Of a stretch of DNA of 64,000 nt, positions 36,357 through 45,153 are shown piece by piece; positions within the stretch are counted from its first letter, which is position 1; every line of letters begins with the position of its first letter. Under the pieces are notes generated by a model. It was not told the origin of the DNA. It ran no database searches and saw only the letters and a program-made list of their open reading frames with translations. Both the position numbers and the translations under genes were made by a program. The stretch comes from Roseateles sp. XES5 (GTDB taxonomy: Bacteria > Pseudomonadota > Alphaproteobacteria > Rhizobiales > Rhizobiaceae). The stretch is taken from assembly GCF_020535545.1 (NCBI RefSeq), contig NZ_CP084753.1, forward strand, positions 620,001-684,000. The letters are read 5' to 3'.

Positions 36357-37382
36357 ATGGAAGCCGATAATCGTCACCTGTCCCCGCGCACGACCCTCGT
36401 GCTATCTCGGTCCGAAATCGAAGGATTGGTGACCATGGCCGAGGTCATCGAGGCGGTTGAAGCCGCGCATGCCGACATGTCCAATGGCACCGCCGCGCAG
36501 CCCGCCGCCGTCGCGATGAAGCTGCCCTCGGGCACCGGCGCCTTCCTCGCCATGCCGGCGCTGGCCGATCGTCAGGGTCTGGCCGTCGTCAAGCTGCTGG
36601 CCGACATGCCCGACAACACCGCGCGCGGCCTGCCGATGCAGCGCTCCGTCGCGCTCATGGTTTCGCAGGAGACCGGTGCTCCGGTCGCCATCTTCCACGG
36701 CCAGATCCCCACCCGTATCCGCACGGCTGCCGCCAGCGCCGTGGCGACGCGCCATCTTTCGCGCGCCGACAGCCGCGTGCTCGGCGTGATCGGCGCCGGG
36801 GACCTTGCCGTCGAGCATGTCCGCGCCATACGAGAGGTCCGCCAGATCGAACGCGTCGTCGTCTGGTCGCGCTCCAGCACCACCGTCGCCCGCTTCATCG
36901 AACGGGTCGGCAAGGACTTCCCCGATCTCATCCTCGTCGGCGCCGCCTCGCCGGAAGAAGTCTTCGCCGAAGCCGATATCGTCTGCACGCTGACGCCGTC
37001 CTGCGAGCCGCACGTCAAGGGCGCCTGGTTCAAGCCGGGCCAGCACATCAATGCCGTCGGCGCGCCGCCGCGTCCGGATCATCGCGAGATCGACTCCGCC
37101 GGCATGGCCCGGGCCACGGTGTTCCTCGACAGCGTGCCGATGGCGATGCACGATTCTGGCGACCTGCTGATGGCCATCGCCGAGGGCGCGATCACCGCGG
37201 AACAGGCATCCACCGAGATTGGCGATGTAATCACCGGCGCGGCCGCCGGCCGCACGTCGGCGGACGAGATCACCCTGTTCAATTCCGTCGGCCTCGCCAT
37301 GCAGGACCTGGCGATCGGCGGCCTGATCATTGCCCGCGCCCGCGAAAAGGGCATTGGCAAGGAAATCGACCTCACGGCCTGA
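36357..37382 (+). CDS. Ornithine cyclodeaminase / mu-crystallin family protein
   Basis: A 341-aa NAD(P)-binding enzyme of the OCD/ketimine-reductase family. Marks are the MKLPSG and VKLLADMP substrate loops, GQIPTRIRTAAASAVATRHLS, the Rossmann VLGVIGAGDLAVEH and HINAVGAPPRPDHREID. Members include ornithine cyclodeaminase, alanine dehydrogenase and delta-1-pyrroline-2-carboxylate reductase; the true substrate cannot be chosen by eye. ATG at 36357 is preferred over an in-frame GTG 12 bp upstream. It is followed 125 bp later by an NCS2 permease, probably the same operon. Confidence 0.83.
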   Translation: MEADNRHLSPRTTLVLSRSEIEGLVTMAEVIEAVEAAHADMSNGTAAQPAAVAMKLPSGTGAFLAMPALADRQGLAVVKLLADMPDNTARGLPMQRSVALMVSQETGAPVAIFHGQIPTRIRTAAASAVATRHLSRADSRVLGVIGAGDLAVEHVRAIREVRQIERVVVWSRSSTTVARFIERVGKDFPDLILVGAASPEEVFAEADIVCTLTPSCEPHVKGAWFKPGQHINAVGAPPRPDHREIDSAGMARATVFLDSVPMAMHDSGDLLMAIAEGAITAEQASTEIGDVITGAAAGRTSADEITLFNSVGLAMQDLAIGGLIIARAREKGIGKEIDLTA

Positions 37383-37507
37383 GGTCAAGATTGGCATAGG
37401 CCCTGCTCTGGAGGAGAGCCGGGCCTCATTTCACCGCGCAAACCAAGTTTCCGTGGCCATGCCCGCATGGCCACCGGATTTCTGCGCACATTTGGGGGGA
37501 AAGACAC

Positions 37508-39025
37508 ATGGACAAGAACTTCCTTTGGCGAAAGGGGGACTGGGGTGGTTACTTCGGCCTTCTGGCCAATAACCTGACCAATCTCCTGACGATGATCGCC
37601 CTTCTGATCTTCGTCGTCGGCTTTCCGAAAGAGATGGTCTACGGGCGGATCGCACCGGCCTTCGGCCTTGCAATTCTCGCTGCGAGCCTCTGGTACACCT
37701 ACTTCGCCTATCGGCTGGTGAAGTCTTCCGGCCGCACGGACGTGACGGCGCTGCCCTCGGGGCCAAGCTCGCCGTCGATCTTCACGGTGACGTTCCTCGT
37801 GATCCTGCCGGTCTACCTGCAGACCAAGGACGCGGAATTCGCCCTGCAGATCGCCCTCGTCTGGTGCGTCGTCGAAGCGGCGATCCTCGCCGGCGGCTCT
37901 TTCCTCGGAGAAAAGATCCGGCAGCTGATCCCGCGCACCGTGCTGCTGTCGTGCCTTGCCGGTCTCGGCCTGCTGCTTCTGGCGATGAACCCGATGCTGC
38001 AGTCCTTCGAGTCGCCGACCATCGCCTTCGTGGTGCTCGTGCTGATCTTCCTCAACTGGTTCGGCAAGAAGCCGATCCTGCCGAAGGTTCCGACCGGCTT
38101 CCTGCTGCTCGCCACCGGCACCGCGCTCGCCTGGATCTTCGGCCTGCAGAGCCCGACGGCCGTTGCGGAATCGCTCAGCACCTTCGGCTTCAACCCGCCG
38201 ACGCTGCATGTGGGCAGCTTCCTGCAGGGTCTGCCGCATGCCCTGCCCTACCTTGCCTCGGCCGTTCCGCTCGGCCTTGCCAACTACGTCTTCGACCTCG
38301 AGAACATCGAGAGCGCGCACGCCGCCGGCGACCCCTACCCGACCCGTCAGGTCATGCTGGCAAACGGCCTGTCCTCGACGATCGGCGCCATGTTCGGCAA
38401 CCCCTTCCCGGTCACGGTCTATATCGGCCATGCCGGCTGGAAATCCATCGGCGCCAGCACCGGCTACACGCTGTTCACCGGCATCAGCATGTTCCTGATC
38501 ACCCTGTTCGGCCTCGGCGCCTTCCTTCTGGCCGTCATCCCGATGGTCGCGGTTCTGCCGATCCTCGTCTATATCGGCGTCGTGACCTGCAACCAGGTGG
38601 TCCGCGAGGCGCCCAAGAATGAAGTGCCGGTCATCTTCATCACCATGTTCCCCTGGATCGCGAACTGGGCGCTGACCCTGCTCAACAACACGCTGTCGGC
38701 CGCCGGAACCAATGCCAAGACGATCGGCGTGGAAGCACTCGCCCACAAGGGCGTCTACTATCAGGGCCTCTCGAACCTCGGCAACGGCGCGCCGCTCTCG
38801 AGCATGACCTGGGGCTGCATCGCGATCTTCGCGATCACCGACCGCCCCGTCGCCGGCATCATCGCGGCCCTTGTCGGCGCCCTGCTGACCTTCCTGGGTG
38901 TCATTCACTCTCCCACGGTCGGCATCGCGCAGGTCCAGGCCATGCCGCTGGTCTACGGCTACTGCATGATCGCAGCCATCTTCTGCGTGAAGCACTTCCT
39001 CAATCAGCGTGAGGGAACCGCCTGA
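37508..39025 (+). CDS. NCS2-type nucleobase permease (xanthine/uracil permease family)
   Basis: A 505-aa polytopic inner-membrane transporter of the AGZA/NCS2 purine-pyrimidine group with about 12-14 hydrophobic segments. Motifs include TALPSGPSSPSIF (typical of AzgA-like members), VPLGLANYVFDLENIESAHAAG containing the conserved Glu of helix 8, and GNPFPVTVYIGHAGWKSIGASTGY. NCS2 proteins take up nucleobases with protons; this divergent member may import a related heterocycle. It sits between the ornithine-cyclodeaminase-like gene and a convergent exported amidohydrolase, suggesting that the three serve one substrate. Confidence 0.82.
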   Translation: MDKNFLWRKGDWGGYFGLLANNLTNLLTMIALLIFVVGFPKEMVYGRIAPAFGLAILAASLWYTYFAYRLVKSSGRTDVTALPSGPSSPSIFTVTFLVILPVYLQTKDAEFALQIALVWCVVEAAILAGGSFLGEKIRQLIPRTVLLSCLAGLGLLLLAMNPMLQSFESPTIAFVVLVLIFLNWFGKKPILPKVPTGFLLLATGTALAWIFGLQSPTAVAESLSTFGFNPPTLHVGSFLQGLPHALPYLASAVPLGLANYVFDLENIESAHAAGDPYPTRQVMLANGLSSTIGAMFGNPFPVTVYIGHAGWKSIGASTGYTLFTGISMFLITLFGLGAFLLAVIPMVAVLPILVYIGVVTCNQVVREAPKNEVPVIFITMFPWIANWALTLLNNTLSAAGTNAKTIGVEALAHKGVYYQGLSNLGNGAPLSSMTWGCIAIFAITDRPVAGIIAALVGALLTFLGVIHSPTVGIAQVQAMPLVYGYCMIAAIFCVKHFLNQREGTA

Positions 39026-39460
39026 CAATGCTCCCCAGGCGCGAGGCTTGCCGGCGATTGAGCTAAACCGGCATACTTCACGCCTCCCTGCGGCGCGAAC
39101 CGGCCTATTCTCCAGGCATGTTCGCGCCGCTTCTTGTTTCGGCCGGCGCAAACGCGCCGGCCTCTTCCTGTCCGTCTCGACAAGGCAGAATGCCCCTGAA
39201 GCACATCCCGCCACGGCGGCAGCACCTTGCAATCCTTCTCAAAGCAGCGGCCGATCTTCTCTCTTCTCCACGCGTCACGCCGCAAGGTGCCCGGACATCA
39301 CGCCGGCACATTCCAGCCCCTACCGTTGAAGAGATCGAGGCCCACAGGGACAGCCGGGTTCGCCGGCAGGGCTAGAAACAATTCGGCCCCTCGAACCGAA
39401 CGGTTCGAGGGGCCGGATCGCGATCGTTGCAGCCCCGGGGCAGAACCCGGGACGGTATGC
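39026..39460. other. 435-bp intergenic region without a recognisable gene
   Basis: Several short frames exist but none has a family resemblance or good start. The only structured element is the stem-loop at 39385-39414 listed separately. Confidence 0.5.
39385..39414 (-). terminator. Stem-loop terminator of the exported amidohydrolase gene
   Basis: A perfect 13-bp stem, GGCCCCTCGAACC (39385-39397) with GGTTCGAGGGGCC (39402-39414), and a GAAC loop lie about 45 bp after the stop on the minus strand, followed there by GAATTGTTTC. Confidence 0.7.
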
Positions 39461-40882
39461 TTAGCCAGCCTTGGCGATGGCGCCGTAGGCGAGCTTGCCC
39501 TTGTGGACGACGGCGTTGCGGTTCGGCAGGCGCGCGACCGCCTCGGCCGAGCAGCTGGCCGGCACGAGGTTGAAGCTCGCATCGTCGCCGGCCTTCGGCC
39601 AGACCTGCTCGCCCTTGTCGTTGAGCGGCGTGACGAAGCCGGTCGCATAGCCGAGCGTGCGGTTGATCTCGTATTCGATGCTGGAATAGTCGATGCGCGC
39701 GATTTCGTTGGCCTTTTGCAGCATGTCGCAATTGCCGAAGGAATCCCACCAGTCGATGACGCTGTCCGTGCCGCAAACGACCTCGACGCCGGCCTCGTGC
39801 AGATCGCGGATCGGCATGGCGTAGCGGCCGAGCGGCACGGCGGTGGCGAAGGTGACGCCGAGCGCCTTCATGCGGGCAGCGAAGTCCATGAGCTCTTCCC
39901 GCGACAGCGACGCCAGCGAATAGGCATGGCTGAACGTGACGTTGCCCTGCAGCTGCTTGCTCTTCTCCATATGGTCCATGATGCGGTTGAACGTCGGGAT
40001 CGCCGTTTCCTTCGGATCATGCACGTGGATGTCGATGCCGACATTGAAGTCGAGCGCCAGTTGGACGGTCGTATCGACCGACTTCTCCATGTCCTTGTCG
40101 AAGGAGGCCGGGTCGACGCCGCCGATATAGTCGACGCCGCCGGATTGCAGCGCCTCACGCATCAACCCGACGCTGTCGGAGGCCAGCAGGCCATGCTGCG
40201 GGAAGATGGCGATCTTGGAATCGAGCGTATCCTTGAAGCGTCCCAGGGTGGCCTTGAGATGCTCCAGATTGGCGAGCTTGCTGACGGGATCAACATTGCA
40301 ATGGGTGCGGCAGACGGTGGTGCCGCGCGAATGCATCAGGCGGATGATCGCCGCGGTGCGCTCTTCGGCCGTCGGCAGCAGCTTGAGGAGAATCTCGCGT
40401 TCCTGCGCGACGCGGTCCGCGCGGAAGTTCTGCGTCGGGATCGTCGCTTCCCAGGGGCCACCATAGAACGTCTTGTCGATATGGGTGTGCATGTCGCGGA
40501 AGGTCGGCAACATGAGCTGGCCCTGCGCGTCGTAGGTCGTCGTGCCCGGCGGAATGGCCGCCTTCGCATCGAGGATCTCGGCGATCTTGCCGCCGGCGAT
40601 GCGCAGCGTCTTCAGCTCGGTCTCGGTATGGGTAATGACCGGTGCGTCGAGCCACGGCTTCTTCTCTTCGACGAAGCCCGTCTCGAGGCGCACATTCAGC
40701 AGATAATAGGCGTCCGGCAGCGCTTCGACGTCGCTGACGGGCGTGGTGACGATGCTGACATCGATCGGCTTCGTTTCCGCCGCCGCGGTGCTGCCCGCAA
40801 GGCCGACGCCGAGCGCCAGCCCTCCGGCACCGACACCGCCTATAAAGCCGCGTCGCGACAGGCCTGAATGCGTTTGACTCAT
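39461..40882 (-). CDS. Tat-exported CodA-like amidohydrolase (paralogue 3)
   Basis: A 473-aa amidohydrolase. The N-terminus is a clear Tat signal: SRRGFIGGVGAGG and a hydrophobic core ending GSTAAAE, so the enzyme is periplasmic, which is unusual for this family. Catalytic elements are DMHTHIDK, DIHVHDPKE, FSHAYSLA and VCGTDSVIDWW. The CodA HxxE Glu is Asp here (HVHD). The start at 40882 has GGGAGGG upstream. It is monocistronic, convergent with the NCS2 permease, and its promoter carries two TTGTA(C/T)AC sites. It probably processes a substrate before import by the permease; the reaction is unknown. Confidence 0.8.
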   Translation of the reverse strand: MSQTHSGLSRRGFIGGVGAGGLALGVGLAGSTAAAETKPIDVSIVTTPVSDVEALPDAYYLLNVRLETGFVEEKKPWLDAPVITHTETELKTLRIAGGKIAEILDAKAAIPPGTTTYDAQGQLMLPTFRDMHTHIDKTFYGGPWEATIPTQNFRADRVAQEREILLKLLPTAEERTAAIIRLMHSRGTTVCRTHCNVDPVSKLANLEHLKATLGRFKDTLDSKIAIFPQHGLLASDSVGLMREALQSGGVDYIGGVDPASFDKDMEKSVDTTVQLALDFNVGIDIHVHDPKETAIPTFNRIMDHMEKSKQLQGNVTFSHAYSLASLSREELMDFAARMKALGVTFATAVPLGRYAMPIRDLHEAGVEVVCGTDSVIDWWDSFGNCDMLQKANEIARIDYSSIEYEINRTLGYATGFVTPLNDKGEQVWPKAGDDASFNLVPASCSAEAVARLPNRNAVVHKGKLAYGAIAKAG

Positions 40883-41184
40883 TTTTCCCTCCCTGAAATT
40901 GCGGACATTGTCCGCCATGAGTGCACATTATTGTACACCATGATTGTATACCATAATGTGAAGGTCAAGCACTCAAATGGGATGGCGATGCGATTCCGGC
41001 AGCGACGATCGATCCGGCGTGGCTTTGGTAACCGGGCGGGCGAGAGCGGATCTGGAAGGAAGACAGAGGGTGAGACCATCCCGGACATGCGAACGCCACT
41101 CCGGCGGGGAGGACGCCGGAGTGGCCGTGCTCAAAACGACGCTTTCACCTTACATGCAATCACGTGTCCGAGCGTGACGCCGGA
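40883..41184. promoter_or_regulatory. Promoter of the exported amidohydrolase with two TTGTATAC-like sites
   Basis: ATTGTACAC (40930-40938) and ATTGTATACC (40943-40952) lie about 50-70 bp upstream of the minus-strand start. They resemble the palindromes at 11197, 36181 and 50526. The segment from about 40970 to 41184 shows no other gene. Confidence 0.45.
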
Positions 41185-41673
41185 TCATTCGGAGGAGGCC
41201 TGGATGAGCGCATTGAGGCGCGGGGCGATCGGCCGAACGATATCGGCATAGGCCGCCCCTTCGGCGCGCAGGGCCAGCATCTGCGTGAATTCGGCTTCCA
41301 GTTCCTGTTGCAGCTCGGCCTTCTGCGCGTCGTTGAGCTGGGTGAAACTGTCCATGCCGAGATCCAGCTTGGCGCGCAGCGCATCGATATTGCCCTGCGG
41401 CTCCAGCGCGATGAGGCCGCGGAACGTTTCACCGACCGCGGTTTCCCAGCTTTCCGCGGTAAAGCCCGCCGCACGGATCAGGCCGCCGCCCTCGGCGTCC
41501 TGCTCGAACCAGTCGCGGGCGATCTCTTCGTCATAGGCGAAAGGTCCAAGGCTCGGCTGAAGCGCCGCTATGAGATCCACCACCTTGGCGACCTCGCCGC
41601 TCGTCAGCGCCAGCGCGGGAACCGGCGCCAGCATGGCCCCCATACAAAGAGCCGCAGCCTGAAGAAGCCGCAC
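41185..41673 (-). CDS. Hypothetical secreted helical protein
   Basis: A 162-aa protein (GTG at 41673) with a signal peptide ending near ALAL-TSGEV and a mature part that is mostly helical and acidic (VDLIAALQPSLGPFAYDEEIARDWFEQ, then LNDAQKAELQQELEAEFTQML). I do not recognise it with certainty; it resembles small periplasmic DUF2059-like proteins only in size and helicity. A longer version starting at 41781 is possible and would bury the signal peptide, so the shorter start is preferred. It is monocistronic between the exported amidohydrolase and the AraC regulator. Confidence 0.6.
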   Translation of the reverse strand: MRLLQAAALCMGAMLAPVPALALTSGEVAKVVDLIAALQPSLGPFAYDEEIARDWFEQDAEGGGLIRAAGFTAESWETAVGETFRGLIALEPQGNIDALRAKLDLGMDSFTQLNDAQKAELQQELEAEFTQMLALRAEGAAYADIVRPIAPRLNALIQASSE

Positions 41674-41920
41674 GTATCGCCGCTTGCCGCCGGCTTCCTT
41701 CGCCACGGCGCCATCCGGCCCAAATCCACCACCGCCCTCTGCCGAGAGAAAACACGTTTCCAAAATACCCCACCGTCTCACGTTACCCCCAATGATCCCA
41801 GGGTGCGGCTCCGCACCGTTGCGCGCGGACCATAGGCGGGACGCGTGCGATCCTCTTGGGCAAAGGCGAACGACCTTTGCGCCAGGCGACGTGACATGGC
41901 GTCATTTTACGGGGAATGGC

Positions 41921-42874
41921 CTATCCAGCGAGTATCGTGGCCCTGACATCCGAAGGCGTGGCGTTGAAACGCCTGCGAAATGCGCGATTGAAGGAGGAGA
42001 CGTCGGAGAAGCCGGCATCGTAGGCAATCGCCGTGATCGTGCTGCCCGCACGCTCCCGCGCCCGCAACAGACAGAAGGCCAGGTCCAGCCTCTGCTCGCG
42101 CACGAAATCCGAAAAGGTCGTGCCGTCACTTTCAAACAGGCGCTGGATATAGCGGGGCGTCACGCCCTGGCGGCGCGCCACCGCCTCGATCCGCAAATCG
42201 GGATCGGCGATCCGCGCGACGATATCTTTCTGAATGAGCTTCAGGCGCGCCGCGGCGATGCTGTGCGCGTTGCGCTCGGCGCCGCCGCGGACGAAGCCGT
42301 CAAGAACCAGCGCCGCGAGATCGTAGACATGACGGGAAGCAAGCTCGCCCGCCTTCAGCGATACGGGCGGGTTGCGGCGCAGCGCCTCGACATAATCCAC
42401 CAGCAGCGACATGGATGGGGCCTTGGAGGGAATGATGTAGTTCGCCTCCATCGGAATGCGCGGCGCAAGGCCGGCAAGCAGCCGCCGGTCGAGCGCGATG
42501 ACGTCGACGCGCGTCGCCTTGCCGAGCCAGAATTCGGAGCACCCCGCCTCGTTCAGCAGGATGGCGTCACCGGCGGCAATCTTCACCGGCGCCTTGCCCT
42601 CGACCGCGATCTCGTGGTCCTCGCTGTTGATCGCCATCAGATAGTGCTCGCGCCCGTCCTGCAGGAGATCGCGCGTGCGCGCACCACGCATCGGGGCGTA
42701 GAAGCTACGGCCGATGGTCAATCCGCCCGGCAGCATCAGCCCCTCCAGGTCGATGCGAATGTTGTCGCGGTCGGCCGGGCTGAAATGGAGCCCGCCGATG
42801 TGACGGGCGACGAAGTCGTGCACGAAGGCCATGCGCTCGCGGGGCGGCACATGCTCGGAGGACAGACGCCTCAT
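41921..42874 (-). CDS. AraC-family transcriptional regulator
   Basis: A 317-aa regulator with an N-terminal cupin-like sensing region (about 20-170) and a C-terminal double HTH of about 100 residues (LRIEAVARRQGVTPRYIQRLFESDGTTF, then ITAIAYDAGFSDVSSFNRAFRRRFNATPSDVR). The start is uncertain: ATG at 42874 (MRRLSSEHVP) fits the family length, and frames open up to 42997 exist. No obvious divergent target; the nearest genes are the hypothetical secreted protein (41673) and two small genes, so its regulon is unknown. Confidence 0.82.
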   Translation of the reverse strand: MRRLSSEHVPPRERMAFVHDFVARHIGGLHFSPADRDNIRIDLEGLMLPGGLTIGRSFYAPMRGARTRDLLQDGREHYLMAINSEDHEIAVEGKAPVKIAAGDAILLNEAGCSEFWLGKATRVDVIALDRRLLAGLAPRIPMEANYIIPSKAPSMSLLVDYVEALRRNPPVSLKAGELASRHVYDLAALVLDGFVRGGAERNAHSIAAARLKLIQKDIVARIADPDLRIEAVARRQGVTPRYIQRLFESDGTTFSDFVREQRLDLAFCLLRARERAGSTITAIAYDAGFSDVSSFNRAFRRRFNATPSDVRATILAG

Positions 42875-43093
42875 CGGAAATGGAATTGCATTCTCCAACC
42901 GCCACCCCTCGCCCTTGAAACGCTGCCGGCAGGTCCTGGTAAAAGCGCAAAACCTGCGGGCGCGCATGATCGCGTTACCACAGTCCTTCGCACCCAATGC
43001 AAGCCGAGCAGAAATCTTCCCTTTTGGGGAGAACTAGATACCGAAACATACCGTCCGTTGCAATGTGCCCCGGTCGAAGACGAAGAACCCGTT

Positions 43094-43194
43094 AGAGCAT
43101 GTCAGGTTCAGATTGAACCAGACATGCTCTAAATTCTTTTGTTTTCGTTTGTCTTGTCGGGAAAACCGGTTCCCACTTTTCCCTGACAAACTCT
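43094..43194 (-). repeat. RIME-like dispersed intergenic palindromic repeat, copy 2 (inverted)
   Basis: The reverse complement of the element at 3182-3282, with about five differences over about 100 bp. The internal palindrome GGTTCAGATTGAACC is conserved. Its end again merges with a stop codon: the TAG of the small gene at 43193 reads straight into AGTTTGTCAGGG, as at iclR. Two copies 40 kb apart in opposite orientation mark a mobile or recombinogenic repeat family. Confidence 0.8.
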
Positions 43195-43450
43195 AGTGCG
43201 GGCCGGATGCAGGATAGATCCGGCCGATGGAGCGGAGATAGGCGGCGATCTGCTCCCGCAGGTGATCGCGCTGGCCATATTTTTGCGAGATGCGCTCGAT
43301 CTCCGGTGCGATCGTCGCATAGACGTCGTCCGGCAGATGGGCATCGGCGACGACATAACTGTCATCGCCGACGGCAAGGATCTCGCAGCCCGTCGCCGCC
43401 ATGTCGCGAACGAAGTCCGCAATCTGTTCCTCGGTCATCTTCCTGCGCAT
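43193..43450 (-). CDS. Small hypothetical protein (85 aa)
   Basis: An 85-aa acidic/helical protein with MTEEQIADFVRDMAATGCEI and a C-terminal segment with YGQRDHLREQIAAYLRSIGRI. I do not recognise a named family. The start at 43450 is preceded by AAGG; a start four codons later (MTEEQ) is equally possible. It is 26 bp downstream of the DUF6500-like gene and likely cotranscribed. Its stop lies at the boundary of the dispersed repeat. Confidence 0.6.
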   Translation of the reverse strand: MRRKMTEEQIADFVRDMAATGCEILAVGDDSYVVADAHLPDDVYATIAPEIERISQKYGQRDHLREQIAAYLRSIGRIYPASGPH

Positions 43451-43476
43451 GCCTTGCCTTTCTCGGTACCGGGTGC

Positions 43477-43695
43477 CTATTGGCCGGCCAGGATCATGGC
43501 ACGGATTTTGGCGGCCTTTTCAAAGTGGTCCAGCCGGTGCGTCTTGATCCACCATGTCGCAGCCTCCATCAGAAGGTCCGGGTCGTCGTTCCTGTTGGCA
43601 AAGAAGGCATAGAACGACAGGCCGACGCCCTCCCCCTTCCTGGCAATCTTGTCTTCGCAAATCGCAATGGCTTTCGCCCGCAGGCTCGCGCGCAT
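43477..43695 (-). CDS. DUF6500-like small protein
   Basis: A 72-aa protein with a compact conserved pattern (ARKGEGVGLSFYAFFANRND, then LLMEAATWWIKTHRLDHFEKA). I recall this as the DUF6500 family, of unknown function; the assignment is from memory of the pattern. ATG at 43695 has GGGGGAGCAGG directly upstream. No signal peptide or membrane segment. Confidence 0.65.
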   Translation of the reverse strand: MRASLRAKAIAICEDKIARKGEGVGLSFYAFFANRNDDPDLLMEAATWWIKTHRLDHFEKAAKIRAMILAGQ

Positions 43696-43790
43696 CCTGC
43701 TCCCCCTATCCAGTCTCTGGCCGGCCACGTCCTAGCGGATGGGAAAGTCGCTGGCCACTCTCCCTTCATTTCCTGACCAGAGCAAATTTG

Positions 43791-43848
43791 TTGCAGCGCG
43801 CAAAAGTCTGCCTATTTTTTGCGCAATTCGCTGCTTCCTTGCGCGCAA
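43791..43848. promoter_or_regulatory. Putative enhancer region of glnII (three TTGCGC-AA palindromes)
   Basis: TTGCAGCGCGCAA (43791-43803), TTGCGCAA (43819-43826) and TTGCGCGCAA (43839-43848) lie 85-140 bp upstream of the sigma-54 promoter, the distance expected for NtrC-type enhancers. They fit the NtrC consensus only loosely. Confidence 0.45.
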
Positions 43849-43918
43849 ACATCAACGCTCCTCGCCACTCCACTATCAAGAACAGCGATTTTTCAGAATT
43901 TCGCCCGTCGATTTCAAT

Positions 43919-43936
43919 TTGGCACGATTGATGCTT
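43919..43936 (+). promoter_or_regulatory. Sigma-54 promoter of glnII
   Basis: TTGGCACGATTGATGCTT has the invariant GG (43921-43922) and GC (43933-43934) separated by exactly 10 bp, matching the -24/-12 consensus. It lies 78 bp upstream of the glnII start. Rhizobial glnII is known to be NtrC/sigma-54 controlled. Confidence 0.85.
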
Positions 43937-44013
43937 CCTAGAAATCATCGGCGGCCGGGCCGATCCCGCAGACCCGGCTGCGTCGCAAATCCAGCGTGGC
44001 GTGAGAGAACGAA

Positions 44014-45054
44014 ATGACGAAGTACAAGCTCGAATACATCTGGCTCGATGGCTACAAGCCCACCCCGAACCTGCGCGGCAAGACCCTCATCAAGGAATTC
44101 GACGCATTCCCGACGCTGGAACAGCTTCCCCTCTGGGGCTTCGACGGTTCCTCGACCCTGCAGGCCGAAGGCAGCAGCTCGGACTGCGTGCTGAAGCCGG
44201 TCACCGTCTATCCGGATCCGGAGCGCAAGAATGGCGCGCTGGTGCTTTGCGAAGTCATGATGCCCGACGCCAAGACGCCGCACCCCTCCAACACGCGCGC
44301 ATCGATCCTCGATGACGAAGGCGCCTGGTTCGGCTTCGAGCAGGAGTATTTCTTCTACCAGAACGGCCGCCCGCTCGGCTTCCCGGAAGCCGGCTTCCCC
44401 GCCCCGCAGGGCCCGTACTATTGCGGCGTCGGCTACGGCAATGTCGGCAATGTCGCCCGCAAGATCGTCGAAGAGCATCTCGACATCTGCCTTGCCGCCG
44501 GCATCAACCATGAAGGCATCAACGCCGAAGTCGCCAAGGGCCAGTGGGAATTCCAGGTCTTCGGCAAGGGCTCGCGCAAGGCCGCCGACGAAATCTGGCT
44601 CGCCCGCTACCTGCTGCAGCGCCTGACGGAAAAGTACGGCATCGACGTCGAATACCATTGCAAGCCGCTCGGCGACAGCGATTGGAACGGTTCCGGCATG
44701 CATGCCAACTTCTCCACCGCCTATATGCGTGAAGTCGGCGGCAAGGCCTATTTCGAGGACCTGATGGCCGCCTTCGCCGAAGCGCGCGCCGACCACATCG
44801 CGGTCTACGGCCCCGACAACCACATGCGCCTCACCGGCAAGCACGAGACGGCCTCGATCCACCAGTTCAGCTACGGCGTGGCTGACCGCGGCGCCTCGAT
44901 CCGCGTGCCGCACAGCTTCGTCAACAACGCCTATCGCGGCTACCTCGAAGACCGCCGCCCGAACTCGCAGGGCGACCCCTACCAGATCGCGTCCCAGATC
45001 CTGAAGACGATCGCCGCGGTGCCCACCGACGTGGAAAACCGCGCCGCGGCCTAA
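44014..45054 (+). CDS. glnII: Glutamine synthetase type II
   Basis: A 346-aa eukaryotic-type glutamine synthetase that condenses glutamate and ammonia with ATP; expressed under nitrogen limitation in rhizobia. Family marks are LPLWGFDGSST, PCD/CV region DCVLKPVTVYPDP, WFGFEQEYFFYQNGRPLGFP with active-site Glu residues, INAEVAKGQWEFQVF, the NGSGMHANFST ATP/glutamate loop, and NHMRLTGKHETASIHQFSYGVADRGASIRVP with the ammonia-site region. No adenylylation Tyr loop, as expected for GSII. It is monocistronic, with a sigma-54 promoter upstream and a terminator downstream. Confidence 0.96.
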   Translation: MTKYKLEYIWLDGYKPTPNLRGKTLIKEFDAFPTLEQLPLWGFDGSSTLQAEGSSSDCVLKPVTVYPDPERKNGALVLCEVMMPDAKTPHPSNTRASILDDEGAWFGFEQEYFFYQNGRPLGFPEAGFPAPQGPYYCGVGYGNVGNVARKIVEEHLDICLAAGINHEGINAEVAKGQWEFQVFGKGSRKAADEIWLARYLLQRLTEKYGIDVEYHCKPLGDSDWNGSGMHANFSTAYMREVGGKAYFEDLMAAFAEARADHIAVYGPDNHMRLTGKHETASIHQFSYGVADRGASIRVPHSFVNNAYRGYLEDRRPNSQGDPYQIASQILKTIAAVPTDVENRAAA

Positions 45055-45082
45055 GCGCGCCGGAATTTGCAGACAATGACAA

Positions 45083-45108
45083 GCGCCCCGCACATGCGGG
45101 GCGTTTTT
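45083..45108 (+). terminator. Rho-independent terminator of glnII
   Basis: CGCCCCGC (45084-45091) pairs with GCGGGGCG (45096-45103) around an ACAT loop, followed by TTTTT; 28 bp after the stop. It also separates glnII from the convergent amidohydrolase gene. Confidence 0.9.
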
Positions 45109-45153
45109 CGTTGGGCCTCGAAACAGGCAGAAGCCAAAAGGCTTCGTCCTGCC

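Noticed and set aside
37385..39232. About 615-codon minus-strand frame opposite the NCS2 permease
   Set aside because: Charged low-complexity translation typical of an antisense shadow over a membrane-protein gene.
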